Positions 1-9,249 are shown, counted from the stretch's first letter. The stretch: 63,340 bases of DNA from Shewanella decolorationis S12 (GCF_000485795.1 NZ_AXZL01000046.1:1-63340); one strand, 5' to 3'. Program-made: numbers and translations. The notes: generated by a model not told the origin, from the letters alone.

Positions 1-200
1 CCGCCATATTCTACGGAAAAGCCATCAGCAATGATGGCTTTTTTGTTTGCGGAATTTGAATCCCAGGGTTCCTTATTCGAAGCACAGCCCCTCCGCAATA
101 TTCCACAGATAAACCATCAGCAATGGTGCCTTTTTTGTTTTTGGCATTTGAACCCTCGGGTTCCTCATGCTAAGCGCTGCTTCTCCATCTAATGTTATAC
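1..200. repeat. Diverged tandem duplication with terminator-like hairpins
   Basis: Two units about 92 bp apart begin with CCGCCATATTCTACGG (position 1) and CCGCAATATTCCACAG (position 93). Each continues into a CCATCAGCAATG hairpin and a T tract, then a TTTGAAnCC...GGGTTCC segment. Unit 1 has an intact hairpin (AAAAGCCATCA, loop GCAA, TGATGGCTTTT) and resembles a Rho-independent terminator. Unit 2 has lost several pairs. A third partial unit may begin near 180. The CCGCCA at base 1 could be the 3' end of a tRNA cut by the window edge (inference). I see no gene in 200-509 apart from the uvrY upstream region. Confidence 0.6.
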
Positions 201-509
201 AAGACTGCTAAACAATTCGCGGCTCTTTGCATTTTGGCCTTCCATTCTATTGTGTTTAAAACTTGCGGCGTTGAGCACACTCTTCGCCATTTGCCGTGAA
301 TACCGAAACCAGCAGCGCCCTAAGCGCAGAATTTAAACTGGGTTAATGAGTCCGTTGTTCCTTTAAATATCATCTAGTTAACAATATTCATTTTATGCTT
401 TGCGAAATGCCATTGTTGGGCTAAATTACCCTGATAACCTATATTCCGGTTGCGGTATTCTGATTTGACTACACTGTGTAAGTCGACATTGGTTAAAGGT
501 GGATAAAAG

Positions 510-1154
510 TTGATATCGATATATTTAGTTGACGACCATGAGCTTGTAAGAACTGGGATCCGCCGCATCTTAGAAGATGAACGTGGGATCAAAGTCGTGG
601 GAGAAGCGCCAGATGGCGAAACCGCGGTACAGTGGGCGAGACAAAATGAAGCCGATGTCATCTTAATGGACATGAATATGCCTGGGATGGGGGGGCTTGA
701 AGCCACGCGTAAAATTTTACGTTATCAGCCCCATGCCAAGATTATTGTGTTAACTGTGCATACTGAAGATCCTTTCCCCAGCAAAGTGATGCAGGCGGGC
801 GCGTCCGGTTATTTAACCAAAGGGGCGACACCTCCCGAAGTACTGCAAGCGATACGTCAGGTTTCCCGTGGTCAGCGTTATTTATCTCCAGAAATTGCCC
901 AACAAATGGCATTGAGCCAATTCAATCCCGCCGATGAGAATCCGTTTAAAGCCTTGTCCGAGCGTGAGCTGCAAATTATGTTGATGATCACCAATGGTGA
1001 AAAGGTCAATGATATTTCTGAGCAGCTCAACTTAAGCCCAAAAACCGTTAACAGTTATCGTTACCGCTTGTTTGCCAAACTAGGGATCAGTGGTGATGTG
1101 GAGCTGACTCGTTTAGCGATCCGCTATAAAATGTTAGACGCTGGCCATTTCTAA
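510..1154 (+). CDS. uvrY: Response regulator UvrY/GacA (NarL/FixJ family)
   Basis: Output partner of the BarA/GacS sensor kinase. In gammaproteobacteria it activates the CsrB-type small RNAs that titrate CsrA (family knowledge). The 214-residue protein has an N-terminal receiver domain with the acidic pair D8/D9, phospho-acceptor D54 in LMDMNMPG and the conserved Lys of YLTKGA near 104. A LuxR-type helix-turn-helix follows at about 148-205 (LSERELQIM through KTVNSYRYRLF). The start is TTG, with an AAGGTGG Shine-Dalgarno at 496-502, and no in-frame ATG covers the receiver N-terminus. It lies about 110 bp upstream of uvrC, the same order as in Escherichia coli. Confidence 0.95.
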   Translation: MISIYLVDDHELVRTGIRRILEDERGIKVVGEAPDGETAVQWARQNEADVILMDMNMPGMGGLEATRKILRYQPHAKIIVLTVHTEDPFPSKVMQAGASGYLTKGATPPEVLQAIRQVSRGQRYLSPEIAQQMALSQFNPADENPFKALSERELQIMLMITNGEKVNDISEQLNLSPKTVNSYRYRLFAKLGISGDVELTRLAIRYKMLDAGHF

Positions 1155-1263
1155 TGGCCGTTTGTGTCAATGTTTCTAACATGAATTAAGTGTTAGTTGT
1201 GAGTGTGAAGACGATATATCAAGTTGTGTTGAAGACCGTGAGTCAAAGAGTGGGTGTATAACG

Positions 1264-3093
1264 ATGTCGACAGGTTTTAACGCCCAGAGTTTTTTACGCA
1301 CGGTTTCATCCTCTGCTGGGGTTTATCGCATGTATGACGTCAAAGGTGACGTCATCTATGTGGGTAAAGCCAAAGATCTTAAGAAGCGCTTATCCTCCTA
1401 TTTCCGTAAAAACCTTGGCAATGTGAAAACCCAGGCGCTGGTGTCGCATATTCATCATATCGATGTGACACTGACCCACAGTGAGACCGATGCGCTGCTG
1501 CTTGAAAATGACTATATCAAGCAGTACATGCCCAAATACAATGTGTTACTGCGGGACGATAAATCATACCCTTATATTTTATTGAGTCAGCACGAGCATC
1601 CACGACTTGCTTACCATCGTGGGCCGCAGCGGGAAAAGGGCTATTACTTTGGGCCTTATCCTAATGGCGGTGCGGTGCGTGAAAGTTTGCACTTGATGCA
1701 AAAGCTGTTTCCTATCCGCCAGTGTGATGATCTCTATTATAAATCCCGCACTCGTCCCTGCCTGCAGTACCAGTTATCCCGCTGCAGTGCACCTTGCGTC
1801 GGTAAGGTCAGTAATGCGGAGTATGATGAGCAGGTTAAACTGGCGAGTCTGTTCTTAAAAGGGAAAGACAAGCAAGTCATCAGTGAACTCGTGGCTAAGA
1901 TGGAAGAGGCCGCCGAGCAGCAAGCCTATGAGCAAGCCGCGCGTTTTCGCGATCAAATTATGGCGCTGCGCCGCGTGGCCGAGCAGCAAGAAGTCTCAGG
2001 TAATACTGGGGATATGGATGTTATCGGTGTGCATTACGCCTCGGGCATTGCCTGTTTTCACTTGCTATTTATCCGCGAAGGTAAAATTTTTGGTAGCCGC
2101 AGCTATTATCCAACGGTGCCTGCGCAAACGGATATCGAAGAAGTCTTACGTTCCTTCCTATTACAGTTTTATTTAAATGCCGATATTCAACGCACCATTC
2201 CTAAGGAAGTGGTGATAAGCCATCACTTTGAAGAATTGCATGAGTTAGAAGCGGCCGTCTCTGAGGCGTTAAACAAAAAGTTCAGCATCAAAACCAATGT
2301 GCGCGCCGATAGGGCAAGCTTTTTGCGCCTTGCGCTGACCAATGCCACCAATGCGGTGATGACGCGTCTGTCCCATAAAAACACCGTTGAACAGCGTTTT
2401 GTCTTGCTGGAGGAGATCCTCGAACTCAATGCGCCAATCCAGCGGATGGAGTGTTTCGATATCAGCCATACCATGGGGGAGAGCACGGTAGCCTCCTGCG
2501 TGGTGTTTAACCGCGAGGGGCCACATAAAGCCGAATACCGCCGCTACAATATCGAAGGCATTACGCCCGGCGATGATTATGCCGCGATGAAACAAGCCAT
2601 TAGTCGTCGATTTGATAAAATCGATGCCAGCGGCAAAATTCCTGACATCTTATTTATCGACGGTGGCTTGGGCCAGCTACGTATCGCCCAGCAAATTGTT
2701 GATGAGAAATTTGTCAATTTAGATAAAGCGCCGCAACTGATTGGGGTGGCAAAGGGGGAGAGCCGTAAACCCGGGCTTGAAACCTTAATCTTTGGCGACA
2801 CTGAAAGTAGCTTTTCCCTCGAAGATGACTCGCCAGCGCTGCACCTTATTCAACATATTCGCGATGAGTCCCACCGCTTTGCTATTACTGGCCATCGCAA
2901 TCGTCGCCAGAAAACCCGTAACACCTCGACGCTCGAGTCGATTCCTGGGATTGGTCCTAAGCGGCGCAAGGCGCTATTGCAACATCTTGGTGGTTTACAG
3001 GAAGTGAAGGGGGCGAGTGTGGCCGAGTTAGCGAAAGTACCCGGTATTAGCATAGAAATGGCACAAACCATTCATGATACATTGCGAGGGTGA
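1264..3093 (+). CDS. uvrC: Excinuclease ABC subunit C
   Basis: Nuclease subunit of nucleotide excision repair; it incises both sides of a lesion after UvrB loading. The 609-residue protein has the expected order: GIY-YIG nuclease at the N-terminus ([20 protein letters not shown]), a Cys-rich linker ([15 protein letters not shown]), a UVR domain for UvrB contact at about 205-240, an RNase H-like C-terminal nuclease ([20 protein letters not shown]) and a terminal helix-hairpin-helix pair ([22 protein letters not shown]). It is full length for the family and is followed 47 bp later by pgsA. Confidence 0.97.
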   Translation: MSTGFNAQSFLRTVSSSAGVYRMYDVKGDVIYVGKAKDLKKRLSSYFRKNLGNVKTQALVSHIHHIDVTLTHSETDALLLENDYIKQYMPKYNVLLRDDKSYPYILLSQHEHPRLAYHRGPQREKGYYFGPYPNGGAVRESLHLMQKLFPIRQCDDLYYKSRTRPCLQYQLSRCSAPCVGKVSNAEYDEQVKLASLFLKGKDKQVISELVAKMEEAAEQQAYEQAARFRDQIMALRRVAEQQEVSGNTGDMDVIGVHYASGIACFHLLFIREGKIFGSRSYYPTVPAQTDIEEVLRSFLLQFYLNADIQRTIPKEVVISHHFEELHELEAAVSEALNKKFSIKTNVRADRASFLRLALTNATNAVMTRLSHKNTVEQRFVLLEEILELNAPIQRMECFDISHTMGESTVASCVVFNREGPHKAEYRRYNIEGITPGDDYAAMKQAISRRFDKIDASGKIPDILFIDGGLGQLRIAQQIVDEKFVNLDKAPQLIGVAKGESRKPGLETLIFGDTESSFSLEDDSPALHLIQHIRDESHRFAITGHRNRRQKTRNTSTLESIPGIGPKRRKALLQHLGGLQEVKGASVAELAKVPGISIEMAQTIHDTLRG

Positions 3094-3140
3094 TAAATTT
3101 AAGGCAAGATTGGCGCTGCTTTTGACTAACTGGTTTGATC

Positions 3141-3689
3141 ATGCCGTTTAACTTACCTATAGCATTAACCCTTTTTAGGCTTTTTTTACTGCCCATCTTC
3201 GTGGTGCTTTTTTATCTGCCGTACAGTTGGACTCCCTTCGTTGCTGCATTTGTGTTTTGGCTTGCCGCCATTACCGATGCCTTGGATGGCTATGCCGCCC
3301 GAAAACTCAAGCAACTCACGCGTTTTGGGGCGTTTCTCGATCCCGTTGCCGATAAACTGATGGTGATCACCGCGCTGGTGTTGCTGGTGGAGCAATATGC
3401 CGATATCTGGTTAACGCTGCCGGCACTGTTTATGATTGGTCGCGAAATTGTGATTTCAGCCTTGCGGGAGTGGATGGCCGAATTAGGTAAGCGCGGGACG
3501 GTTGCGGTTTCTTGGATCGGCAAATATAAGACTGCTGCGCAGATGGTGGCGATTATTGGTCTGATCTGGCAATACAACCCACTCATGATCACCGCGGCAT
3601 TTGTGCTGTTATATATCGCTGCCGTGCTAACCTTCTGGTCAATGATGAGCTACATTTTAGCCGCTTGGAAAGATTTAACGGCTGAATAG
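3141..3689 (+). CDS. pgsA: CDP-diacylglycerol--glycerol-3-phosphate 3-phosphatidyltransferase
   Basis: Inner-membrane enzyme making phosphatidylglycerophosphate, the committed step to phosphatidylglycerol and cardiolipin. The CDP-alcohol phosphatidyltransferase signature is complete at about 50-80 ([10 protein letters not shown]...[10 protein letters not shown]), with several hydrophobic helices around it. I start at ATG 3141 (182 aa, [13 protein letters not shown]), which matches the usual N-terminus; an in-frame TTG lies two codons upstream. Third gene of the uvrY-uvrC-pgsA cluster. Confidence 0.95.
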   Translation: MPFNLPIALTLFRLFLLPIFVVLFYLPYSWTPFVAAFVFWLAAITDALDGYAARKLKQLTRFGAFLDPVADKLMVITALVLLVEQYADIWLTLPALFMIGREIVISALREWMAELGKRGTVAVSWIGKYKTAAQMVAIIGLIWQYNPLMITAAFVLLYIAAVLTFWSMMSYILAAWKDLTAE

Positions 3690-3751
3690 CACAATAAAAG
3701 ATCAAAGAGATTATTTAGTGCGCAAGCAGTAAGTTATCGATAAAACAGCGG

Positions 3752-3779
3752 TTGACACTGCATTGTAAATAGGTAGAAT
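3752..3779 (+). promoter_or_regulatory. Sigma70 promoter of the tRNA operon
   Basis: TTGACA at 3752-3757 and TAGAAT at 3774-3779 are separated by 16 bp and followed by a C-rich discriminator (GCCTCCCC). That pattern is typical of stringently controlled stable-RNA promoters. It lies about 120 bp upstream of tRNA-Gly and downstream of pgsA, so the tRNAs can be transcribed independently. Confidence 0.75.
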
Positions 3780-3831
3780 GCCTCCCCGTAGACGAGAGAC
3801 GAAGTGAAAACAAAATCTTAACTCTACGAGA

Positions 3832-3875
3832 TGCAACATAAGCTCAGTTAGTAAGGTGGATACGAAGCCTTGTTT
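3832..3875 (+). pseudogene. tRNA-Gly-like remnant
   Basis: The segment starting ATGCAACATAAGCTCAGTTA matches the 5' part of the intact tRNA-Gly about 69 bp downstream (ATGCGACATTAGCTCAGTTG), including the D-arm AGCTCAGTT. The remainder diverges, and there is no anticodon stem, T arm or CCA end. It is likely a decayed duplicate inside the tRNA transcript. Confidence 0.55.
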
Positions 3876-3899
3876 TTTGAGTGAGTGTGAAATCGAAAT

Positions 3900-3975
3900 G
3901 CGACATTAGCTCAGTTGGTAGAGCGATACCTTGCCAAGGTATAGGTCATCGGTTCGAACCCGATATGTCGCTCCA
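3900..3975 (+). tRNA. glyW: tRNA-Gly (GCC)
   Basis: A 76-nt cloverleaf. The acceptor pairs GCGACAT with ATGTCGC, the anticodon loop reads CTTGCCAAG (anticodon GCC), the T-loop is GGTTCGAACC, and TCCA is encoded at the 3' end. It occupies the same place after pgsA as Escherichia coli glyW. Confidence 0.97.
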
Positions 3976-3995
3976 ATCTAAATGATTGGAAAGAT

Positions 3996-4069
3996 GGCGC
4001 GATGGCAGAATGGCTATGCTGCGGATTGCAAATCCGTCGATCTCGGTTCGACTCCGGGTCGCGCCTCCA
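3996..4069 (+). tRNA. cysT: tRNA-Cys (GCA)
   Basis: A 74-nt tRNA with acceptor GGCGCGA/TCGCGCC, anticodon loop GATTGCAAATC (GCA), T-arm GGTTCGACTCC and an encoded TCCA end. It lies 20 bp after tRNA-Gly, as in the glyW-cysT-leuZ order of enterobacteria. Confidence 0.97.
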
Positions 4070-4118
4070 TAATATAAGATATTAATGACACGATTCCCGT
4101 CGTTAATATAAAGAGTTT

Positions 4119-4205
4119 GCCCGAGTGGTGGAATCGGTAGACACAAGGGATTTAAAATCCCTCGCTGGTAACAGCGTGCCAGTTCAAGTCTGGCCTCGGG
4201 TACCA
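4119..4205 (+). tRNA. leuZ: tRNA-Leu (TAA), copy 1
   Basis: An 87-nt class II tRNA with acceptor GCCCGAG/CTCGGGT, anticodon TAA in GGGATTTAAAATCCC, a long variable arm (CGCTGGTAACAGCG) and an encoded ACCA end. Confidence 0.97.
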
Positions 4206-4332
4206 TTTTTATAATGGTGAAAGCTCAAACAGAGCTGAAGCGTTAAACTTCTTTATTTATATTTTTGAAATATAAGTAACGAAGTAAAGAGTTAAACAAT
4301 ATCAATAGCTGTGCTTGCGATATTCAGAGTTT

Positions 4333-4419
4333 GCCCGAGTGGTGGAATCGGTAGACACAAGGGATTTAAAATCCCTCGCTGGTAACAGCGTGCCAGTTCA
4401 AGTCTGGCCTCGGGTACCA
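4333..4419 (+). tRNA. tRNA-Leu (TAA), copy 2
   Basis: Identical over all 87 nt to the copy at 4119. The preceding AGAGTTT is also shared, while the 127-bp spacer between the copies is not obviously duplicated. The repeat therefore looks like a tRNA-unit duplication, or gene conversion between copies. Confidence 0.97.
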
Positions 4420-4441
4420 TTATTCTTAGTGAATAGTAAAT

Positions 4442-4470
4442 AAGCCTCGACATTCGTCGGTGCTTTTTTG
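4442..4470 (+). terminator. Rho-independent terminator of the tRNA operon
   Basis: A hairpin of AAGCCTCGAC and GTCGGTGCTT around loop ATTC (one mismatch, one GU pair), followed by a T tract, 23 bp after the last tRNA. Confidence 0.7.
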
Positions 4471-4593
4471 CATTTTCAGCCGAGATTATGTCTAGTTGTG
4501 AATTTAAAATGGCTGATTTAGTTTATACACATTACATTAAATATCTAATCAGTTCACTAAAGCTGCAATTGATTTCGACTGTTTCCCCAAGAA

Positions 4594-5535
4594 TTATCCG
4601 ATAGAAGGCTTTACTTGGTACTGAATTAGCCCAGGCAAACGCATCTTAAAAAAGTCCACTAACGCCCTCACAGCTGGAGACAACCCCCGACGTTCAGGGT
4701 AAAGCATCACTAACCGTCCTTCCTTCGGCCGCCACTCAGGGAGTAAATGTATTAATTTGCTGTCCGTTAATTCTGTCGAACAGGTATATAAGGGCAAACA
4801 AGCAATACCTAAACCTGAAAGTGCTGACAATTTTAAGGTTTGCACATTATCACTTCGCAGCAAAGGGTTAACCCTCACATCTTGAATAACACCGGATACA
4901 TGCCTAAGGCGCAATATATCAGAATGATGTTTGATACCTTCAAACAGTAGTACATCATCCCCCTGTAACTGTTCAGGGTATTGTAATAGCTGCTTTGACT
5001 TAAACCATGACGGTGAAGCCAGTAAACCCCATTGCACAGTGCAGAGATTTACCTGAATAAGACTCGAAGGGGCTTGTTCAAAACCAACCCCACGTAGAGC
5101 AACGTCAATCCCTTCTTCAATGAGATCAACTGGTTGGTTATTCGCCTGTAATGACAATTTCACCTTCGGGTAGTGGCGAATAAAGTCAGGAACTAACTTA
5201 GCCAAAACTGCATCTGCAATCGCCGTCGGCACACTAATCCGTACCAAGCCACTGGGTTCAGATTGCCGTGCCCTCACTGCCGCTTCTCCCGCCTGTGCCT
5301 CCGCCAGCATTGCCTGACAATGCAAGTAAAGCACTTCACCTGCGTCCGTAAGGCTCATTTTGCGCGATGTGCGTTGTATTAATCGCGCACCTAATCGCTC
5401 CTCAAGCAGTTTAATTCGTCTTGATATCCGCGATTTAGGAACTCCCAACACTGTTGATGCTGCGGTAAATCCTCTTTGCTGCACCACTTGGGTGAACAAG
5501 AAAAGATCATTTAAATCGAGTGCTAATGGAATCAT
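4594..5535 (-). CDS. LysR-family transcriptional regulator
   Basis: A 313-residue LysR-type regulator. The N-terminal winged helix-turn-helix (about 6-65, LNDLFLFTQVVQQRGFTAAS through LEERLGARLIQRTSR) is followed by a periplasmic-binding-like co-inducer domain (about 95-300). The text resembles the CrgA/AaeR-like branch. It is divergent from the hydrolase at 5724 across a 188-bp gap, the usual geometry for a LysR regulator and its target. The inducer cannot be told from sequence. Confidence 0.9.
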   Translation of the reverse strand: MIPLALDLNDLFLFTQVVQQRGFTAASTVLGVPKSRISRRIKLLEERLGARLIQRTSRKMSLTDAGEVLYLHCQAMLAEAQAGEAAVRARQSEPSGLVRISVPTAIADAVLAKLVPDFIRHYPKVKLSLQANNQPVDLIEEGIDVALRGVGFEQAPSSLIQVNLCTVQWGLLASPSWFKSKQLLQYPEQLQGDDVLLFEGIKHHSDILRLRHVSGVIQDVRVNPLLRSDNVQTLKLSALSGLGIACLPLYTCSTELTDSKLIHLLPEWRPKEGRLVMLYPERRGLSPAVRALVDFFKMRLPGLIQYQVKPSIG

Positions 5536-5723
5536 GATTGGCTCTATTTCGAGGCTGGCTATCGTCTCATTGATGGAACGATAAGTGGATCTAACAGTGG
5601 ATTGTTACATATTTAAACTAATTTATACTAAACATCACCGTAAAACGACCTATTGTCCATCGTCATTTTGTCAAACTGAAGCAAACGTTTGTTTCTTTCA
5701 ATATACATAATTAGGAGTACATC

Positions 5724-6440
5724 ATGAAATTTCATTCTCTATTTGCCGCTAGCCTCCTTGGTATTAGTTGCTTATTTTTAGCAGTGCATAGCATGGCCGA
5801 AACAGCACCGCTCAAGGTACAACAACCCAATAGTTATCTGAACATGCTTTCACGGGATGATGCCGTTTTGCTCTTAGTAGACCATCAAGTCGGTCTTATT
5901 AGTGGTGTGAGAGATACGACGGTAGGGGAACTTAAACACAATGTTGTTTCTCTTGCTAAAGCCGCTCACACGTTAGGTGTCCCAGTCATTATTACCGCTA
6001 CCATGCCCAATGGTATGTGGGGACAAACGATGCCGGAATTAACTCAAGCTCTTCCGAATGTGAAGGTCATTGAACGTACCGTCATCAACGCATGGGATGA
6101 TCCCAAAGTACGAGAAGCCATTGAAAAGACGGGTAGAAAGCAGGTGATTATTGCTGGTGTTTCACTCGAAATATGTGCAAGCTTCCCTGCACTTTCAGCT
6201 AAGGCAGCAGGATATGATAGTAGGGTGGTACTAGATGCATCAGGCACTTTTAACCAAGCAAAACGTACTGCAGGCCTACAACGTCTATTAGGTGCAGGCG
6301 TGCCAGTAACCGATTACGCTACAGCCGCGGTAGAAATGTTAGGTAGCAATGCCGATCCAAAAGCCCATGCGGTATACAGCGATCTTGATATGCCTTTCGC
6401 GACATTAGTTTGGCAGATGCAAAATCCGAGTAAAAAGTAA
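5724..6440 (+). CDS. Exported YcaC-like isochorismatase-family hydrolase
   Basis: A 238-residue cysteine hydrolase of the isochorismatase superfamily, closest by eye to YcaC. The family Asp (LLVDHQVGL), the INAWDDP loop and the nucleophile Cys in EICASFPALSA are present. I could not place the triad Lys confidently. Residues 1-25 form a signal peptide (KFHSLFAASLLG..., cleavage near HSMA/ET), unusual because YcaC-type enzymes are normally cytoplasmic. The Shine-Dalgarno AGGAG lies 7 bp before the ATG. The substrate is unknown. It is probably controlled by the divergent LysR gene. Confidence 0.85.
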   Translation: MKFHSLFAASLLGISCLFLAVHSMAETAPLKVQQPNSYLNMLSRDDAVLLLVDHQVGLISGVRDTTVGELKHNVVSLAKAAHTLGVPVIITATMPNGMWGQTMPELTQALPNVKVIERTVINAWDDPKVREAIEKTGRKQVIIAGVSLEICASFPALSAKAAGYDSRVVLDASGTFNQAKRTAGLQRLLGAGVPVTDYATAAVEMLGSNADPKAHAVYSDLDMPFATLVWQMQNPSKK

Positions 6441-6776
6441 TGGCAGACATGAGACGCCCTTAGTGAACAAGTAAGTTTTTCTTATCACTGGTTCGCTAAA
6501 CCATTATCGAGTCCTGATCTAGAGTGGTTAACTCGTTATCTTAATACTTCTCGGTTTAGGCGGTTATATTACCGCCTAAAGCTCGATGACTTATATGCAT
6601 AAGAATGCCCATAAACGCATAGCTTGATGGAGTCTATGGCAGTAGCCGCATGGAAAGGTACGAAATGTAAAATGGATGGTAGATTTAGTTGGCGCCTAAC
6701 AAATCCAATCATCAAACTTAAATTGTTAACCTTTACCCACAAAAGCGGCCTAGTTTAACGATGCTTAATTCATATC
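6441..6776. other. Gene-free stretch with one perfect palindrome
   Basis: The only structure I see is TTTAGGCGGT/ACCGCCTAAA (6555-6580, 6-nt loop) without a T tract. It could be a weak terminator between the converging hydrolase and HU-like genes, or a protein-binding dyad. No credible ORF. Confidence 0.5.
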
Positions 6777-7052
6777 CTATTCATTTAACGCTTGTTTAAG
6801 CGCTGTCGCTGCTTTAAAACTTGGCTGGTTAAAGCCTGCAATCTCCATCATCTCGCCAGTTTGTGGGTTCCGACCCGATTTAGGTAAATGATAACGTAAT
6901 TCAAAGGTGCCAAATTGTGGCAGGAAGACTTTCTCACCTTCGCTTAAGGCGATATGGATCTGTTGCAGGATTTGTTCGACAACAGGTTTAGTACTGGCCT
7001 GGGACTGTTCAAGCGAAGTGGCGATACGTTGGATAAGTTGTGCTTTGTTCAT
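6777..7052 (-). CDS. HU-family DNA-binding protein
   Basis: A 91-residue histone-like protein. It has the N-terminal helices (MNKAQLIQRIATSLEQSQAS), then the beta-arm region with the HU signature (FGTFELRYHLPKSGRNPQTGEMMEI) and the C-terminal helix (PSFKAATALKQALNE). It differs from canonical HU-alpha/beta (for example no VNAVL segment and a Q-rich helix 1), so it is probably an accessory paralogue. It is monocistronic, with a 374-bp upstream gap. Confidence 0.9.
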   Translation of the reverse strand: MNKAQLIQRIATSLEQSQASTKPVVEQILQQIHIALSEGEKVFLPQFGTFELRYHLPKSGRNPQTGEMMEIAGFNQPSFKAATALKQALNE

Positions 7053-7426
7053 TGAAACCTCTGAATTCAGCGAAAGAGCAGGAAAGGGGAGTTATAACAA
7101 GCTCGGGATCAGATTTAAAGCCAAGGTTTAGCAAAGCGGCTTAACTGCTGCTTTATTGGTTAGTGGTGGTAACTCACCTTTTCTTTTAAACGGAAATACG
7201 CCTCATATAAGTAGCGTTATGGGCTAAGTGGTGTTTAGCGCTAAAGTGGACGTTAGAGGATCAAGCGTTTTAACACTGATAGTTACGACTGTTCCACCTT
7301 TGATAGGGTGTAAGCAAATGGCTTTGCTTTCGCTGTGTATAAACAACACTGTGTTTACTGAGCGCCCTTGCGGGCGCTGTAAGAGTTGGTTTAAGCGGTG
7401 GAATTATGGCTGGACTTATCGCGGGC
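7053..7426. other. Gene-free stretch between the HU-like gene and the ABC operon
   Basis: Contains the hairpin AGCGCCC-TTGC-GGGCGCT (7361-7378), which lacks a clear T tract on either strand but sits just past the stop of the minus-strand ABC operon. The part nearest 7053 is the HU-like gene's promoter region. I see no convincing gene. Confidence 0.5.
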
Positions 7427-8335
7427 TTAAGAAAATAACGTTTCTTCCAATGTGCGTCCTTTCAGCAGCATCTTATATTGCCAATGCTGCTGCTTAAATA
7501 GGGTGAGCAGGGCGGTTTCAAATTCGTAATGGCGATTTGCCGTGTCATCTAATTGGATAACGAATACATGGGCTTGTTTTGAGGTGATATTCACCACACC
7601 AGCTATTTGACCTACGGCTTGGATCAGCGCTTCACTGTCGCAGCTTTCCATGGTGAGGGTGAGATAATCACTGCCGCTATTGGATGAGCGCATCGAAATG
7701 GATTGGCCCAACTCACCTTTATCTAGATACAGTACTTGGTCACAGAGCTTTTCGAGCTCGTCCAAGTTATGCGAGCTGATCACAAAGGTGGTGCTGGGCG
7801 AGAGCGTTCTGACGAGTTCACGGATTTTCTTAGCATTGGCCGGATCGAGTCCTGCGGTGGGCTCGTCGAGTAATACCAGCTTGGGTGAGCCGATTAAGGC
7901 TTGGGCAATCGCCACTCGTTTACTCATCCCATGGCTTAGGCTCGGTGGCTTTTGCTGCGCCACCTCGGCTAAGTCCACTAAATTGAGCACCCGCAGGGCT
8001 TCTTGATTTGCCTGTTTGCTATCCATTCCTTGAAGACGCGCAAAGAAGCTTAACTGGCTGATAATGGTTAAATTGGGATCGAGCGTTGCATCCTGTGGCA
8101 GGGCGGCAATTTGGCCTAATAATGCTGGACTATTGGGCGCTTCTCCTAGAATACGCACTGTGCCCGCGCTTGGGGTGAGGTAACCGCAGAGCAGGCTAAA
8201 CAGTGTGGTTTTACCTGCACCGTTAGGGCCAACCAAGGCGATAGGCGCTCCTGATTCGAGGGTTAAGTTAACGTTATTGAGCGCTTTTTTGCTGCCATAG
8301 TGTTTGGACAGTCCTTGGCATTGAATGAGGATCAT
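7427..8335 (-). CDS. ABC transporter ATP-binding protein
   Basis: A 302-residue ATPase with Walker A (GPNGAGKTT), Q-loop, an ABC signature variant (LSHGMSKR), Walker B (LVLLDEPTAG) and H-loop (VISSHN). The arrangement is that of ABC-2 exporters (CcmA/NosF-like). About 80 extra C-terminal residues may sense or regulate. Its ATG overlaps the permease stop by 4 bp, so the two are co-translated. The substrate is unknown. Confidence 0.92.
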   Translation of the reverse strand: MILIQCQGLSKHYGSKKALNNVNLTLESGAPIALVGPNGAGKTTLFSLLCGYLTPSAGTVRILGEAPNSPALLGQIAALPQDATLDPNLTIISQLSFFARLQGMDSKQANQEALRVLNLVDLAEVAQQKPPSLSHGMSKRVAIAQALIGSPKLVLLDEPTAGLDPANAKKIRELVRTLSPSTTFVISSHNLDELEKLCDQVLYLDKGELGQSISMRSSNSGSDYLTLTMESCDSEALIQAVGQIAGVVNITSKQAHVFVIQLDDTANRHYEFETALLTLFKQQHWQYKMLLKGRTLEETLFS

Positions 8336-9162
8336 AGTTGACTCCTTTGGATATAAACGCGGCCAAGGAAAAGGGCGAATGCGGTTTGTAATAGGGGAAT
8401 AGGCGCGTAGACAAAGCTATTGAGTCCATTGGTGTTGACCATGTTCGACAGTTGAGCGCCCGGCAATATCCATTGTAACCCTTCAAATAAGCTGGATTGA
8501 TTACCCAAAATCAGCAGTGCAATCGAGACGACAGTCCACAAGATGGTGGCGAGCACCATGGCCTGTCTAGCCGTGTTGGCATAGAGGGACAATAGGGTCA
8601 TGACCGCGGTAAAGGGTAAAATCACGATAACTAGGTTGACGCCGACCAAGGCGCCCGACGTTAATGCGGGTAATAACAAACCAATATCGCGCGTTAATGC
8701 TAGTGCTATGGTGGCAAGGATTGTCAATAAAATCAGTAGGCCTTGGATTAGGATTTGCCCTAAGAAGCGACCAAAAAGTAGGCTATCTTTGCTAGTTCTT
8801 ATGGTATAGAAGCGCAATGTGCCGCGGGTTTTGTCTGAGGAAAACTGATCGGCGGCAATCAAAATACTGAACATCGGAAAAAGATACAGCGCAAAACACC
8901 AGAAGATAGCCATTTCCGCCACGGGCCAGTCAAACAGCACATTGAGTGCTTGGTTGCCTAAGAGACCGTCGATCAGATCTTTAATATTGGGCTGCATCAA
9001 TAAAGTCGAAGCGCCTTGGATGGGGTAAAGCAATAGCATGCCCCACACTAATGCAAAGGCGATCAGGGCGATAATCCCGCGAAGGTTAAATAGAAATTTT
9101 CGACATTCAAAGCCAGCGATCAAAAGCATGTTGTTGAATGTACTGGGAGCGTTTTGTGTCAT
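8332..9162 (-). CDS. ABC-2 type permease
   Basis: A 276-residue membrane protein with about six hydrophobic segments and the ABC-2 hallmarks of a long periplasmic loop and SSDKTRGTLRFYTIRTSKD. Partner of the ATPase at 7427 (4-bp overlap). I start at ATG 9162, which has a GAGG Shine-Dalgarno; a TTG ten codons upstream would give 286 residues. NosY-like and Cu-type exporters look similar, so the cargo cannot be assigned. Confidence 0.88.
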   Translation of the reverse strand: MTQNAPSTFNNMLLIAGFECRKFLFNLRGIIALIAFALVWGMLLLYPIQGASTLLMQPNIKDLIDGLLGNQALNVLFDWPVAEMAIFWCFALYLFPMFSILIAADQFSSDKTRGTLRFYTIRTSKDSLLFGRFLGQILIQGLLILLTILATIALALTRDIGLLLPALTSGALVGVNLVIVILPFTAVMTLLSLYANTARQAMVLATILWTVVSIALLILGNQSSLFEGLQWILPGAQLSNMVNTNGLNSFVYAPIPLLQTAFALFLGRVYIQRSQL

Positions 9163-9249
9163 TCGCTGCCTCGTTGGTGTGTGAGCGGACAAACTCTCAC
9201 GTTAGTTATCATTAAGAATGATCAATCGCGAAAGTCGTCCGCAGCGCGG

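Noticed and set aside
374..706. Minus-strand ORF over the uvrY start
   Set aside because: Antisense to a strongly supported response regulator; no Shine-Dalgarno and no recognisable domain.
3946..4206. Minus-strand ORF across the tRNA genes
   Set aside because: It runs through tRNA-Gly, tRNA-Cys and tRNA-Leu; it is a translation of structural RNA, not a gene.
7228..7497. 89-residue plus-strand ORF near the ABC operon
   Set aside because: Overlaps the C-terminus of the ABC ATPase on the other strand and a GC hairpin; no Shine-Dalgarno or domain.
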